DNA of 64,000 nt from Deltaproteobacteria bacterium SG8_13 (GTDB taxonomy: Bacteria; Desulfobacterota; Desulfobacteria; Desulfobacterales; SG8-13), in the NCBI GenBank assembly GCA_001303025.1, contig LJNK01000017.1, forward strand, positions 62,001-126,000. The letters run 5' to 3'. How positions within the stretch are numbered: position 1 is the first letter of the stretch; each line of letters starts with the position of its first letter. Under the pieces are notes generated by a model that was not told the origin of the DNA, ran no database searches, and saw only the letters and a program-made list of their open reading frames with translations. The translations under genes were made by a program, and so were the position numbers. Positions 30,394 to 40,716 of this stretch are shown here, in pieces.

Positions 30394-33264
30394 CTATGCG
30401 GCCGGGAAGAACTCGGACCAGATTCGGGTCACGGCCGCCTGCAGCCGCTGCACACGCTGCAGCGATACCCGGGCAGGCTGCTGCTGCAATCCCAGCCGGT
30501 GAGCCATGGCACGGTAGATGAGATAGGCATGCTTGAGTCGGTGGGCACTGATTTCGTTGATCACGCCGGTTTCCAGCAGGGTTTGGATCAGGCGAACATT
30601 GTCGGTCCACTCCAGCAGCTGGGGGTGCGCATGGGATGTAAGCAGCACCAGGTATTGGACCAAAAATTCGATATCGACGATTCCGCCAACGGATTGCTTC
30701 AGATCAAAAAGATCCGGTTCCGGCTTCAGCAGCTCGCGTCGCATCCGCTGGCGCATTTGAAAGACTTCTTTGCGCAGTTTTTCCTCGTCTCGAGGCACGG
30801 CCAGCACTTCTTTGCGAATCTGTCCGAAGTGCTGCATGAGCCGCAAGTCGCCGCCCACAGCCCGGGCGCGTATCAATGCCTGATGTTCCCAGGTCCAGGC
30901 CTCGTGGAGCTGATAATCCCGGAATCCTTCGATGTGGCTGACCAGGATGCCGGAACTGCCGCTCGGGCGCAGGCGCATGTCGGTATCATATAGTGTGCCG
31001 ACCCGAGTCGATGCCGTAAGGATATGAATGACCCGCTGTCCCAGGCGTGCAAAAAACTGGCTGTTTTCAATCGGCCGATCGGTTTCGAAGGTCTGTCCCT
31101 CCGCTCCCGCATGAAGAAATACCAGGTCCAGGTCGGAGTCATAACCGAGCTCGAGGCCGCCGAGCTTACCGTAGGCGATAACGGCAAATCCCCTGCCGGT
31201 GGACCGTTGACCGGACAGCTCACACACCGGAAGTCCGTGTTTGGCGCTCAGGTATTTCCAGGCCAGATCCAGCACCTCTTTCAGGGCCACCTCGGCGATA
31301 TCGGACAGGTGATCGCTGACCCGCATCAGCGCCAGTACCTCGGTGACGTCGGCGGCGGCCACCCGCAAGACGTTGACCTGCTTGAAAACGCGCAATTCCT
31401 CCATCTGCAGCTCCAGGTCGTCGGGCAGCCGCTCGAGTCGCTGCCGGATTTCCTCCTGCAGCGACTGCCGGGATGGAGGCGAGTAGAGGGTGCGTGGATC
31501 CAGCAGTTCGTCCAACAGCAAGGGGTGGCGGGACAAAAAGGTTGCCAGCAGCGAGCTGGCGCTCACCAGGCGGACCAGGTGAACCAGGGAGTTGGTATTT
31601 TCCAGCAGCAGCGCCAGGTAGGATACCCGGCCTTCGATGGCTTTGAGCAGGTCCAGGATACGGTCGAGCGTGGGCACGGGATTTGCGCATTCGCCCGTGG
31701 ATCGGAGCAGCAGCGGAACCAGCCGGGCGAGTCGATCCCGGCCCTCCTGACCCATAGACCGCAGGGCCGGATCACTGCGAAAAGATTCGATGAGCGCCAG
31801 CGCCTCGCCGGGGTTGTCAAATCCGGCTTCGGCCAGGATTTTTTCCCGTTGGTCCGGCTCGGATTCACCCAGCCAGAAGTCGGCGGGGATGCGACGATCG
31901 GCGTCCTCCGACTCTTCTTCGGCCGATTGCAGCAGCATTGCGAAGTGGTGGTGGACGATATTGCGGTGCTCCTGCAGCCGGGCCTCGAACGTCTTCTGAT
32001 CGCTGAAACCCATGGCGTGTGCCAGGCGCAGCCGATCCGGCCCTTCGTCCGGGACCCTGTGGGTCTGCTGATCGGCAACCTGCTGCAGGCGATTTTCGAG
32101 GATACGCAAAAATGTATACGCCTGGCCCAGTTCATAGGATACGCTACGCGGGATAACCCCTGCCTGTGCGAGAATCGTCAGCACCTTCAGCAAGCTGCGC
32201 TCCTGGAGGGTGGAAACGACTCCGCCGCGGATCAGCTGAAAAACCTGGGCGAAAAATTCGATCTCCCGAATCCCTCCCCGGCCGAGCTTGATGTCGTTTT
32301 CCATCCCCTTGCGGCGAATCTCCAGGTTGATTTTCTGCTTCATTTTCCGCAGGGACTCAAAGGCGCCGAAATCGAGATAGCGGCGGTAGACAAAGGGATT
32401 GAGCCGATTCAGCAGATCACTGCCGGCGGTTTTGTCACCGGCGACCACCCGTGCCTTGATCCAGGCATAGCGCTCCCACTCCCTGCCCTGCAGCGCGTAG
32501 TATTGTTCCATGGCCTCGAAGTTCATGGCGATCGGGCCGTTCTCGCCAAACGGACGCAGGCGCATGTCGACCCGAAACACGATTCCGTCGGCAGTTTTGC
32601 GGCCGAGCACCTGAAGCAAACGGCGGCTCAGGCGTGAAAAGTACGCCTCACTGCTGATGTTTTCCTTGTTCCCGGCAGTCATACCGGCTTCCGGGTAGGC
32701 GAAAACCAGGTCGATGTCCGAAGAAAAGTTCAGTTCCTTCCCGCCGAGCTTGCCCATACCGATTACCACCAGCTGCTGCTCGCCGCCGCCCTCCCCCATC
32801 GGAGGACCGAAGCGGCTGCGAAGCCATCGGTGAAGCAGCCCGAGGCTCACGTCGATACACGCATCGGCCAAACGGGTCATATCGTCCATGGTTTCGGCCA
32901 GGTCGGCGCGGCCGGAAAGATCCCGCCAGGCGATGCGCACCATTTCGCGGCGGCGAAACCGCCGAAGCACAGCGGCCAGCTGCTCTTCGCTTTCAACCTC
33001 GTCGGCCTGCTGTTCCAATCGGCGCCGGGCTTCTTCACCGCTGTATGAACGGGCCAGATCACCGCTTTCAATCAGATCGGCGAGCATCGCCGGTGCCTGA
33101 ATACAGCTGCGGGAGATGAATTCACTGAAGGGAAACACCTGTGCGCAGTCTTCTTTGAACTGTTTTTCGTCCGCAAAGGCGATCTGCGCCGATTCGGCCG
33201 CATTCTGCAGACTTTGCCACTGCTGGGAAAATGGTTCGGTCAGTTCGGGCGGGAGAGGCTTCAT
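30394..33264 (-). CDS. glnE: Glutamate-ammonia-ligase adenylyltransferase
   Basis: 956 aa, two NT domains (GMGKLGGKELNFSSDIDLVF, AYGKLGGLELGYDSDLDLVF). Confidence 0.93.
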   Translation of the reverse strand: MKPLPPELTEPFSQQWQSLQNAAESAQIAFADEKQFKEDCAQVFPFSEFISRSCIQAPAMLADLIESGDLARSYSGEEARRRLEQQADEVESEEQLAAVLRRFRRREMVRIAWRDLSGRADLAETMDDMTRLADACIDVSLGLLHRWLRSRFGPPMGEGGGEQQLVVIGMGKLGGKELNFSSDIDLVFAYPEAGMTAGNKENISSEAYFSRLSRRLLQVLGRKTADGIVFRVDMRLRPFGENGPIAMNFEAMEQYYALQGREWERYAWIKARVVAGDKTAGSDLLNRLNPFVYRRYLDFGAFESLRKMKQKINLEIRRKGMENDIKLGRGGIREIEFFAQVFQLIRGGVVSTLQERSLLKVLTILAQAGVIPRSVSYELGQAYTFLRILENRLQQVADQQTHRVPDEGPDRLRLAHAMGFSDQKTFEARLQEHRNIVHHHFAMLLQSAEEESEDADRRIPADFWLGESEPDQREKILAEAGFDNPGEALALIESFRSDPALRSMGQEGRDRLARLVPLLLRSTGECANPVPTLDRILDLLKAIEGRVSYLALLLENTNSLVHLVRLVSASSLLATFLSRHPLLLDELLDPRTLYSPPSRQSLQEEIRQRLERLPDDLELQMEELRVFKQVNVLRVAAADVTEVLALMRVSDHLSDIAEVALKEVLDLAWKYLSAKHGLPVCELSGQRSTGRGFAVIAYGKLGGLELGYDSDLDLVFLHAGAEGQTFETDRPIENSQFFARLGQRVIHILTASTRVGTLYDTDMRLRPSGSSGILVSHIEGFRDYQLHEAWTWEHQALIRARAVGGDLRLMQHFGQIRKEVLAVPRDEEKLRKEVFQMRQRMRRELLKPEPDLFDLKQSVGGIVDIEFLVQYLVLLTSHAHPQLLEWTDNVRLIQTLLETGVINEISAHRLKHAYLIYRAMAHRLGLQQQPARVSLQRVQRLQAAVTRIWSEFFPAA

Positions 33265-33283
33265 GGGATAAGGCCCGCCAGGC

Positions 33284-34078
33284 CTACAGCATGTTGATGC
33301 GGCCCTGCCGGATCAGGCTCAGCGCGCCTTGGACCTGTTCGGGCTGGCTCAATGTAAAAAAGGAATAGCCGAACTTGTCCAGTTCTACCCTGATTCCGGC
33401 GGTCTGCTTGAAGGATTCGGGTGTTCCTCGAACCGTTATTCGAAGGGATTTGTCCTGGGGTTGAATTTTGACGGTCCAGAAAATCTCTGGCGTTTCGTCG
33501 AATTTGGCCGCGCGGGGCTCATAGCAGAGCTCTCCGGGGAACTCTTTTCTGACCTCGGAAAGCAGTTGTTCCCCCAAAGAGCGCATCTCGGCCGGCAGTT
33601 CGCTTAAAAACAGTTTGTCACCGGTGGAAAGCGCGTTGGACAGCTCGATTTCAGAGGTGTTTTCGGCTTTCGCAGGTGCGGCGGCGAGCGGCGCCTTCGG
33701 ACGAAATTCCCGGGATTTGCCCTTTCGTGCCGCCGCCGGTGCAGCGGCTGCGGTCTTCACCGCTCTTACGGTCTCTCCGCTGAGCAGGATCACCTGGTCG
33801 GTGCTGCCGATATTCAACAGCCGGCTGGCATTCGGATCAAAGGTCAGGCTTTGCGTCTGCAGGTCGTAGTCGAAGGTGGATTCGAGCAGCAGCACGCTGA
33901 AGGGCCCCGATGTGGAATTGCACTCCCCCAAGGTGGCGGCTTCCTCGGGTTTCAATGTCGCCTTCCACAATCCCTGTTCGATACGTTTGGCCCCGTCGAT
34001 GGTGATCGTTACTTTCAGTCCCATAGTTTGTGTCTCCGGATCACTGGCGCTGTAAAAATAGGCTTTCAGGCCGGCCAT
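33284..34078 (-). CDS. Hypothetical protein
   Basis: 264 aa long ORF, coherent composition; no family recognised. Confidence 0.55.
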   Translation of the reverse strand: MAGLKAYFYSASDPETQTMGLKVTITIDGAKRIEQGLWKATLKPEEAATLGECNSTSGPFSVLLLESTFDYDLQTQSLTFDPNASRLLNIGSTDQVILLSGETVRAVKTAAAAPAAARKGKSREFRPKAPLAAAPAKAENTSEIELSNALSTGDKLFLSELPAEMRSLGEQLLSEVRKEFPGELCYEPRAAKFDETPEIFWTVKIQPQDKSLRITVRGTPESFKQTAGIRVELDKFGYSFFTLSQPEQVQGALSLIRQGRINML

Positions 34079-34407
34079 GGTGCAGCGACGACATGACGAC
34101 CTGCTGCTATCGGATTTTTCTTATCCCATGTCGGGCCTAAAATCAACTGCTCAAGAGGGTTGATCCCATTTTTCACAACGCCGGGGCAACCGGTGCCCGA
34201 CAGCATTTCCTTACACTTTTGGAAATAAAACGCCCCGAATTTTACAAAAATGTAAGGTCGGATCGACATGGCCGTGACCCCGGCCGTGTCACCGGGGGAC
34301 GAATCGATCCGGGCAGCCGGAGGCAAACCGGCCGAACACAACCATTTGCCGACCGCAAAAGCGTCGGCAGGTCACACGATACCGCCCCGCTGTCTATTGC
34401 CCATCAA

Positions 34408-34423
34408 TGGCACAGCTATTGCT
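34408..34423 (+). promoter_or_regulatory. Sigma-54 (-24/-12) promoter
   Basis: TGGCAC-AGCTA-TTGCT. Confidence 0.7.
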
Positions 34424-34584
34424 AATACACAAAGGCGGAGGCCTTCCGGGTCGGCTGGCCCGGGGTCGGACAGACACCCCGGGCGGCAACATTGTTCTGC
34501 TGCCGGCTACCCGGCCAAGCCAGGCTGCGGTGCCGCAAGCTCCTGGATCCGGAGCTTTGAGATCCATCGTAGCGGAAAGGACGC

Positions 34585-35328
34585 ATGAACCCGAGACTGC
34601 ACTACCTGCAGCATGTTGATTTCGAAGGACCGGGAACTATCCGCACCTGGGCGGAAGCCGCCGGATGCCGGTTCACCGGAAGCCGTCTGCACCGAAATGA
34701 TCCCCTGCCTTCCATGGAGAGCTTCGACTGGCTGGTGGTCATGGGCGGCCCGATGAATGTTTACGAAGAAACTCAATACCCGTGGCTGGCAAGAGAAAAG
34801 GCCTTCATCGGTCGGGCGATCGAACATAAAAAAGTGCTGCTCGGCATCTGCCTGGGCGCCCAACTGATTGCCGACGCGCTCGGTGCCCGGATATCTGAAA
34901 ACCGGCACAAAGAAATCGGCTGGTATCCGGTATACCGGATCCCCGCGCCGGGACAACTGCCGCAGGTATCGGCCCTTGCGGACACCTTCGAAGGTCTGCA
35001 TTGGCACGCGGACACCTTCGAGCTGCCCGAAGGGGCAGTGCACCTGGCGCGAAGCGAGGCTTGCGATAACCAGGCCTTTTTGTTCGGCGACCGCGTCCTG
35101 GGGCTTCAATTTCACCTTGAGATGACCGCTGAGGGACTGCAGCGCCTGGTGCAATTCTGCAGCCGCGACATCACCGGCAACCCGTATGTGCAGTCACCGG
35201 AAAAAATGCTGGCAAACCCGCTGCGGTTTCAACGGGCCAACCGTATACTGAAAGGGCTATTGGACGGCCTGGCCGCTGCAGATGCGGTCGGTTCCGCAAA
35301 TTCTATAAACGCGATTCAGCCTGACTAA
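34585..35328 (+). CDS. Type 1 glutamine amidotransferase (GMP-synthase-like)
   Basis: VVMGGPMNVYEE, GICLGAQLIADALG, LGLQFHLEM. Confidence 0.85.
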   Translation: MNPRLHYLQHVDFEGPGTIRTWAEAAGCRFTGSRLHRNDPLPSMESFDWLVVMGGPMNVYEETQYPWLAREKAFIGRAIEHKKVLLGICLGAQLIADALGARISENRHKEIGWYPVYRIPAPGQLPQVSALADTFEGLHWHADTFELPEGAVHLARSEACDNQAFLFGDRVLGLQFHLEMTAEGLQRLVQFCSRDITGNPYVQSPEKMLANPLRFQRANRILKGLLDGLAAADAVGSANSINAIQPD

Positions 35329-35591
35329 CATATTTCCTTGCAGGCTAAGCTGTAATTACACTGCCGGCCTCTCGCGGCCCGATTGGCGCCCATCCCGGAA
35401 GATAGCGCTTGACAAGAAACGAACGAAAATCTAATAGAAAACAGCCGCATCCGGACAAAGCCAAACCGGCACCGACCCTGGATATCGCTCCGGGAATTTG
35501 CTGCTGAATGCGTCTGCTTTCCCTTGCCGGGAAACGGCGCCTTTTTTTTCGCTGTCCGGCGGCTCTGACAACCAGACAGGGTTTACGAAAA

Positions 35592-35996
35592 ATGGGAAAA
35601 CAGTTCATACCGAAAATTACGGTCTTCCACTGTATTAACGTGTTCGGCGACGGAGAATTTCTGCTGCCGCCGGAAAAGCAGGATGCAGCGGTCGAATTCA
35701 TCAAGCTGCCGTGTTCGAGTATGGTCAAGGACGTTTTCCTGCTGCGGGCATTTGAATCCGGTGCAGACGCCGTGCTGGTCCTGGTTTGCCCCGAGGGCGC
35801 CTGCCGCTACGTCGAGGGCAACCTGAGGGCCAAAAAGCGGGTGGGGTGGGTGAAAAACCTGCTGGATGAAATCGGTCTGGACGGCGGCCGGTTGGCACTG
35901 TTCAATGTCGCCGCCGATGACGCGGCAGCGGTCGAGCAGATCATCGTTCAGACCCTGTCACAGTTGGCCGATCTGGGACCGAGTCCGGCAGCCTGA
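35592..35996 (+). CDS. Hydrogenase/HDR iron-sulfur subunit MvhD-like
   Basis: VLVLVCPEGACRYVEGNLRAKKRVGWVKNLLDEIGL; adjacent to metV-metF. Confidence 0.75.
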   Translation: MGKQFIPKITVFHCINVFGDGEFLLPPEKQDAAVEFIKLPCSSMVKDVFLLRAFESGADAVLVLVCPEGACRYVEGNLRAKKRVGWVKNLLDEIGLDGGRLALFNVAADDAAAVEQIIVQTLSQLADLGPSPAA

Positions 35997-36078
35997 ACCC
36001 GCGGGGCGACTCGCCGGAGAAAATCGGTCGGTATCGCATCCCGCACGGCTCTACAATTTTCGCTAAGGGAGTTGACAT

Positions 36079-36747
36079 ATGATCGTAGGAGAACAGAAAT
36101 CGATTGCGGAAATCAAAAACATCGTATCCCCTTATAAAAAGGTTTTGATTCTCGGCTGTGGGACCTGTGTCAAAACCTGTTTTGCCGGAGGTGAGGACGA
36201 GGTTGCCGTTCTCGCATCGGCGTTGCGGCTGGCGTTTAAAAAGGACGGCCGCCGAATCGAGGTGGAAGAGTTCACCGTTGAGCGTCAATGTGAGGATGAA
36301 TTCGTCCAGGAAAGCGCTGAAGCCATAGCCCGCAACGAATCGGTGCTGTCTCTGGCCTGCGGCGCAGGCGTGCAGGCCATTGCGCGTCGTTACGAAAAAA
36401 CGCCGGTGCTGCCGGGTGTGAATACGACCTTTCTCGGCGTTCTGGAAAAACATGGCCTTTTCACCGAAGAGTGTTCGGGGTGCGGGGATTGCCAGCTCGC
36501 CGTGTTCGGGGCGGTCTGCCCGTTCACCCGATGTGCCAAAAAGCTTCTCAACGGCCCCTGCGGCGGAAGCCAGGAAGGAAAGTGCGAAGTCGATCCGGAT
36601 ACCGAATGCGCATGGAGCCTTATTATCTATCGACTGAAGCTGCTGGGCCAACTTGACAACCTGAGAGCCTACGTTCCGCCGAAGAACTGGTGTGCAAGCG
36701 GCGCATGCGGTCCGCGGAAACTCATCAGAGAGGATCACGTTCTATGA
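36079..36747 (+). CDS. Methylene-THF reductase C-terminal (MetV-like) zinc/iron-sulfur protein
   Basis: LGCGTCVKTCFAGGEDE, ECSGCGDCQLAVFGAVCPFTRCAKKLLNGPCGG. Confidence 0.85.
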   Translation: MIVGEQKSIAEIKNIVSPYKKVLILGCGTCVKTCFAGGEDEVAVLASALRLAFKKDGRRIEVEEFTVERQCEDEFVQESAEAIARNESVLSLACGAGVQAIARRYEKTPVLPGVNTTFLGVLEKHGLFTEECSGCGDCQLAVFGAVCPFTRCAKKLLNGPCGGSQEGKCEVDPDTECAWSLIIYRLKLLGQLDNLRAYVPPKNWCASGACGPRKLIREDHVL

Positions 36748-37679
36748 AAAGCAATTCTACCGGCAGACTGGAAAAGATCTTGACCGGCGGAGGTTTTGCG
36801 GTCACCGCCGAATGCGGGCCGCCCCGTGGTGCCGATGCAGAGGTGGTCCGCAAAAAAGCGGAAGCGCTCAAAGGCTGCGTGGACGCAGTGAACGTCACCG
36901 ACAACCAGACCGCCATCGTCAGAATGTCGAGCATTGCCGCCAGCACCCACCTGCTGGCAATGGGGCTGGAACCGGTTATGCAGATGGTGACCCGGGACCG
37001 CAACCGCATTGCCCTGCAGTCAGACATCCTGGGAGCCTGGTCCCTGGGAATTCGGAACATCCTGTGCCTTTCCGGAGATCACCAGACCTTCGGCAGCCAC
37101 CCCGAAGCGCTGAACGTGTTTGACATCGACTCGATGAACCTGCTGCGGATGGTTTTGGAAATGCGCGAGGACGGCAAGGACATGAGCGGTTTCGAACTGA
37201 AAACACCGCCGCGCATGTTCATCGGCGCCGCCGCCAACCCGTTTGCCGACCCGTTCGAATATCGCGTGATCCGCCTGGCGAAAAAAATCGATGCCGGCGC
37301 GGATTTTATCCAGACCCAGTGTGTCTACAACATGGACCGCTTCAGGGATTGGATTCATATGGCCCGGGAGGAGGGCCTGACCGAAAAAGTTCACATTATG
37401 GCCGGAGTGACGCCGCTGAAATCAGAAGGTATGGCCCGGTACATGGCAAAGCGGGTGGCGGGAATGGACGTTCCCGAACCGCTCATCAAACGGATGGGGG
37501 CAGTGCCGAAAAGCAAGGCTTCCGAAGAAGGTGTGACCATCTGCCTGGAAACCATTGCCCAGCTGCGCGAGATCAAAGGTGTGCACGGCATTCATATCAT
37601 GGCCATCGAATGGGAAGAGATCGTCGGCGAAATCGTCGAATCCGCCGGCCTGCTTCCCCGACCACAGCCAGAATCATAA
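36744..37679 (+). CDS. metF: Methylenetetrahydrofolate reductase
   Basis: VTAECGPPRGAD, NVTDNQTAIVRMSS, GAAANPF, DFIQTQCVYNMDRF; ATGA overlap with metV. Confidence 0.88.
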   Translation: MKSNSTGRLEKILTGGGFAVTAECGPPRGADAEVVRKKAEALKGCVDAVNVTDNQTAIVRMSSIAASTHLLAMGLEPVMQMVTRDRNRIALQSDILGAWSLGIRNILCLSGDHQTFGSHPEALNVFDIDSMNLLRMVLEMREDGKDMSGFELKTPPRMFIGAAANPFADPFEYRVIRLAKKIDAGADFIQTQCVYNMDRFRDWIHMAREEGLTEKVHIMAGVTPLKSEGMARYMAKRVAGMDVPEPLIKRMGAVPKSKASEEGVTICLETIAQLREIKGVHGIHIMAIEWEEIVGEIVESAGLLPRPQPES

Positions 37680-37696
37680 GGAGTCAGGGTCGAATT

Positions 37697-39115
37697 ATGC
37701 CCAAAAAGTTTCACATACACACCAGGGAAACCGCACCCCGGTTTCACCCCGTCGGCAAATACGCCACGGTGGAGTTCAGGGAGAATTGCGCCGGCAGCTG
37801 CCGAATGTGCGTGAAGAAAAAATGTGTCTACAATATCTTCACCGAAAATGTTCTGCACATGAGCGCCATGCAGGAGCCCGAATACCTGTACACCTGCATG
37901 AGCTGTTTTCGGTGTATCCAGGAGTGCACCAAGGGTATTTTTTCGCGAACGATCAACCCCGACTACCGCTCGCTCGGTGACGATTACTGGCGTTCGGACA
38001 TCCTGCACCGGCTCTGGTACCAGGCGCACATGGGGAAAATCCCGGTATCCGGTGCCGGCTACCGCGGCCCGTTCGTCGCCACCGGCTTCGATTCCATGTG
38101 GACCGACATGTCCGAAATCGTTCGTCCCACGCGCGATGGCATACACGGTCGGGAATACATCAACACCTGCTTCGAGCTTTCCAGGCGGGTCCCCACCTTG
38201 AAATTCAACGAAGACATGTCCCTGGCCTCGTCCGTGCCGTCGATTCTGGAGGTCCCGATCCCCCTGCTGTTTCAACCGCCGGCGGACCTGATCGCAACTG
38301 ACTCCGTTCTGCTGGCGGCGGCCAAGGCCGCACAGACGATCGGTACGCTGATGTTTATCGACGCCGGGGACTACACCGAGGCACTGGCCCCGTATGCGCA
38401 GCACCTGATCCCACGGCTGACGGTTGATAACTACAAAGACCATCGGGCCTTGACAGGTCAAAGCCCGGCCGTGGAGCTGGCCGACGCACCCGGGGTGGAA
38501 AACGTTCTCGCCGATCTGCGCGGGCGGCACCCGGAAAAAACCCTTCTGGTGGGCATGCCGGTAGACGCCCGGGCCGCAGACCGGTCCCTTGCACTGGCGC
38601 AGGCCGACGTGGACAGCCTTCATTTTACTGCGGACAATCACGGTAAAGAAGTGGGCAGCGACAACCCGCGGTTTTTAAAAGAGATGATTCGCGAAATTCA
38701 TCTCAAGCTGGTGGAGCAGTCGCTGCGCCAGAAGATCAACCTGGTTTTTGCCGGCGGTATCGCCATGGCCGAGCACGTGGCCAAGGCAGTGATCTGCGGC
38801 GCGGACGGCGTGGCGATCGACACCATTCTGCTGGTCGCGCTGGAGTGCCGGCTGTGCTACCGCTGCACCAAGGGACTTTCCTGCCCGGTCGCCCTGGATG
38901 AAGAATTTGACACCGATTGGGCCGCCCAGCGGATCGTTAACCTGGTCGGCGCCTGGCACAGCCAGCTGATAGAGGTCATGGGCGCCATGGGCATTCGGGA
39001 AGTCAGGCGGCTGCGCGGCGAGGTGGGCCGGTCCATGTGGTTTGAAGATCTCGAACGGGAACACTTCGGCCCGATTTTCGGTGAGAGAAAGGTAGCTGGA
39101 TTGGGAGTATCATGA
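37697..39115 (+). CDS. Glutamate-synthase FMN-domain-like iron-sulfur protein, divergent paralogue
   Basis: N-terminal Cys-rich region, C-terminal FAGGIAMAEHVAKAVICGADGVAI...ALECRLCYRCTKGLSCP. Confidence 0.75.
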   Translation: MPKKFHIHTRETAPRFHPVGKYATVEFRENCAGSCRMCVKKKCVYNIFTENVLHMSAMQEPEYLYTCMSCFRCIQECTKGIFSRTINPDYRSLGDDYWRSDILHRLWYQAHMGKIPVSGAGYRGPFVATGFDSMWTDMSEIVRPTRDGIHGREYINTCFELSRRVPTLKFNEDMSLASSVPSILEVPIPLLFQPPADLIATDSVLLAAAKAAQTIGTLMFIDAGDYTEALAPYAQHLIPRLTVDNYKDHRALTGQSPAVELADAPGVENVLADLRGRHPEKTLLVGMPVDARAADRSLALAQADVDSLHFTADNHGKEVGSDNPRFLKEMIREIHLKLVEQSLRQKINLVFAGGIAMAEHVAKAVICGADGVAIDTILLVALECRLCYRCTKGLSCPVALDEEFDTDWAAQRIVNLVGAWHSQLIEVMGAMGIREVRRLRGEVGRSMWFEDLEREHFGPIFGERKVAGLGVS

Positions 39116-40662
39116 GCAAAGAGAACAAGAGACGGAAACTGCCGGAAACCAGACTCGCTCCCTCGCGGTTTCGCAACACGATCGGAAAATACACCATCAA
39201 AAGAAGCTCGAGCTGCACTTCCTGCGGCCTGTGCGCAGAGCTCTGCCCTTACGGGGTTCACCCCCGCTATAAAAATTTCGGGCGGCCCCTGCGCCCCGTA
39301 GAGCACAAGTGCATCGGCTTTGCGTGCCGCAGCAACGACTATTATTGCATAGACCGCTGTCCGGAACAGGCCCTGACCCTGCGCTTGAATCCGGTCCTGG
39401 AAACACTGGGGGATTACCGCTGGACCGCCGAGATGCTGCTCGCCCACTGGGAGATGGCCGAAACCGGACAGCTTCCGGTCGTCGGCCTGGAGTACGATCT
39501 GGGCAATTCGGGCGGCGGCTTCGACAAGATCCGCTTCCAGCATCCGCAGCCGGACGCCTACCTGGACATCGACGATGCGGATATCGACATGAGCATCGAA
39601 CTCAACAAGCGCGGAGACGGACGCCCGCGGCGATCGATCTCGATTCCCTGCTACGGTGGCGGCATGTCTTACGGTTCGATGGCCCTGTCGGCGCTGGTGG
39701 GAAGAGCCAAGGCGGCCAAAGCCCTTGACACCCTCACGTGCACCGGTGAGGGGGGGTATCCCCAGGAATTCGTCCCCTATGCCGATTATGTCATCACCCA
39801 GGTGGCCACCGGACTGTTCGGCGTTCGGGAGGAAACCATTTTGTATACACCGGTGGTGGAGTTCAAATACGCCCAGGGCGCCAAGCCGGGCCTGGGAGGC
39901 CACCTGCTTGGGGACAAGGTCACCCCGGAAGTCGCCGCCATGCGCGAAACGGTGGTCGGCAGCTCCCTTTTTTCGCCGTTTCCCTTCCACAGCGTCTATT
40001 CGGTGGAAGATCACAAGAAGCACGTTGACTGGGTGAAGGAAATCAACCCGGATGTCCTGGTTTCGGTAAAAGTCTCCACTCCCACCGACGTCGACATGGT
40101 AGCGGTGGGCAGCTACTACGCCGGAGCCCACATCGTGCACATTGACGGCAGTTACGGCGGTACCGGTGCCGCTCCGGACATCGCAAAGAAAAACATCGCC
40201 ATGCCCATTGAGTATGCGATCCCCAAGGTCCATCAGTTTCTCAAAGAGGAGGGGGTTCGGGACGAAATCTGCCTGATTGCCAGCGGCGGCATCCGCAATG
40301 CAATGGACGTGGCCAAGGCGATCGCACTGGGCGCCGACGGTGCCGTGATCGGTACGGCGGAAATCGTCGCACTGGAGTGCGTGCGCTGCGGAAACTGCGA
40401 AAGCGGCCGGGGATGCGCCCGGGGAATCGCGTCCACGGACGAAGAGCTCGGACACATGATTTCCGAAGATTATGCCGCGCAGCGCATCGTCAACATGTAC
40501 ATGGCCTGGCGCAAACAGTGGTGCGCACTGCTTCGCGAGCTTGGAATGCGAAGCATCAAAGAACTGGTGGGCAGATCGGATTTGCTGGTGCATCTCGACT
40601 ACCTGGAGGAAACCGAGCGCGCCGGGTACAAACCGGCGCCACAGCAGCATGTAATCATCTAA
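39112..40662 (+). CDS. Glutamate synthase (ferredoxin-domain + FMN-binding domain)
   Basis: SCTSCGLCAELCPYGVHP; GSYGGTGAAPD; ASGGIRNAMDVAKAIALGADG; VRCGNCESGRGC. Confidence 0.88.
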   Translation: MSKENKRRKLPETRLAPSRFRNTIGKYTIKRSSSCTSCGLCAELCPYGVHPRYKNFGRPLRPVEHKCIGFACRSNDYYCIDRCPEQALTLRLNPVLETLGDYRWTAEMLLAHWEMAETGQLPVVGLEYDLGNSGGGFDKIRFQHPQPDAYLDIDDADIDMSIELNKRGDGRPRRSISIPCYGGGMSYGSMALSALVGRAKAAKALDTLTCTGEGGYPQEFVPYADYVITQVATGLFGVREETILYTPVVEFKYAQGAKPGLGGHLLGDKVTPEVAAMRETVVGSSLFSPFPFHSVYSVEDHKKHVDWVKEINPDVLVSVKVSTPTDVDMVAVGSYYAGAHIVHIDGSYGGTGAAPDIAKKNIAMPIEYAIPKVHQFLKEEGVRDEICLIASGGIRNAMDVAKAIALGADGAVIGTAEIVALECVRCGNCESGRGCARGIASTDEELGHMISEDYAAQRIVNMYMAWRKQWCALLRELGMRSIKELVGRSDLLVHLDYLEETERAGYKPAPQQHVII

Positions 40663-40716
40663 CGTTTGTTATTTTGACAGAAGCTGATTTCGGCAAGTAA
40701 AAGGAAACCCTCTGGC

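Noticed and set aside
31024-32637. 537-aa plus-strand ORF
   Set aside because: Shadow of glnE; no domain features.
38857-40650. 597-aa minus-strand ORF
   Set aside because: Shadow of the glutamate synthase gene on the plus strand.
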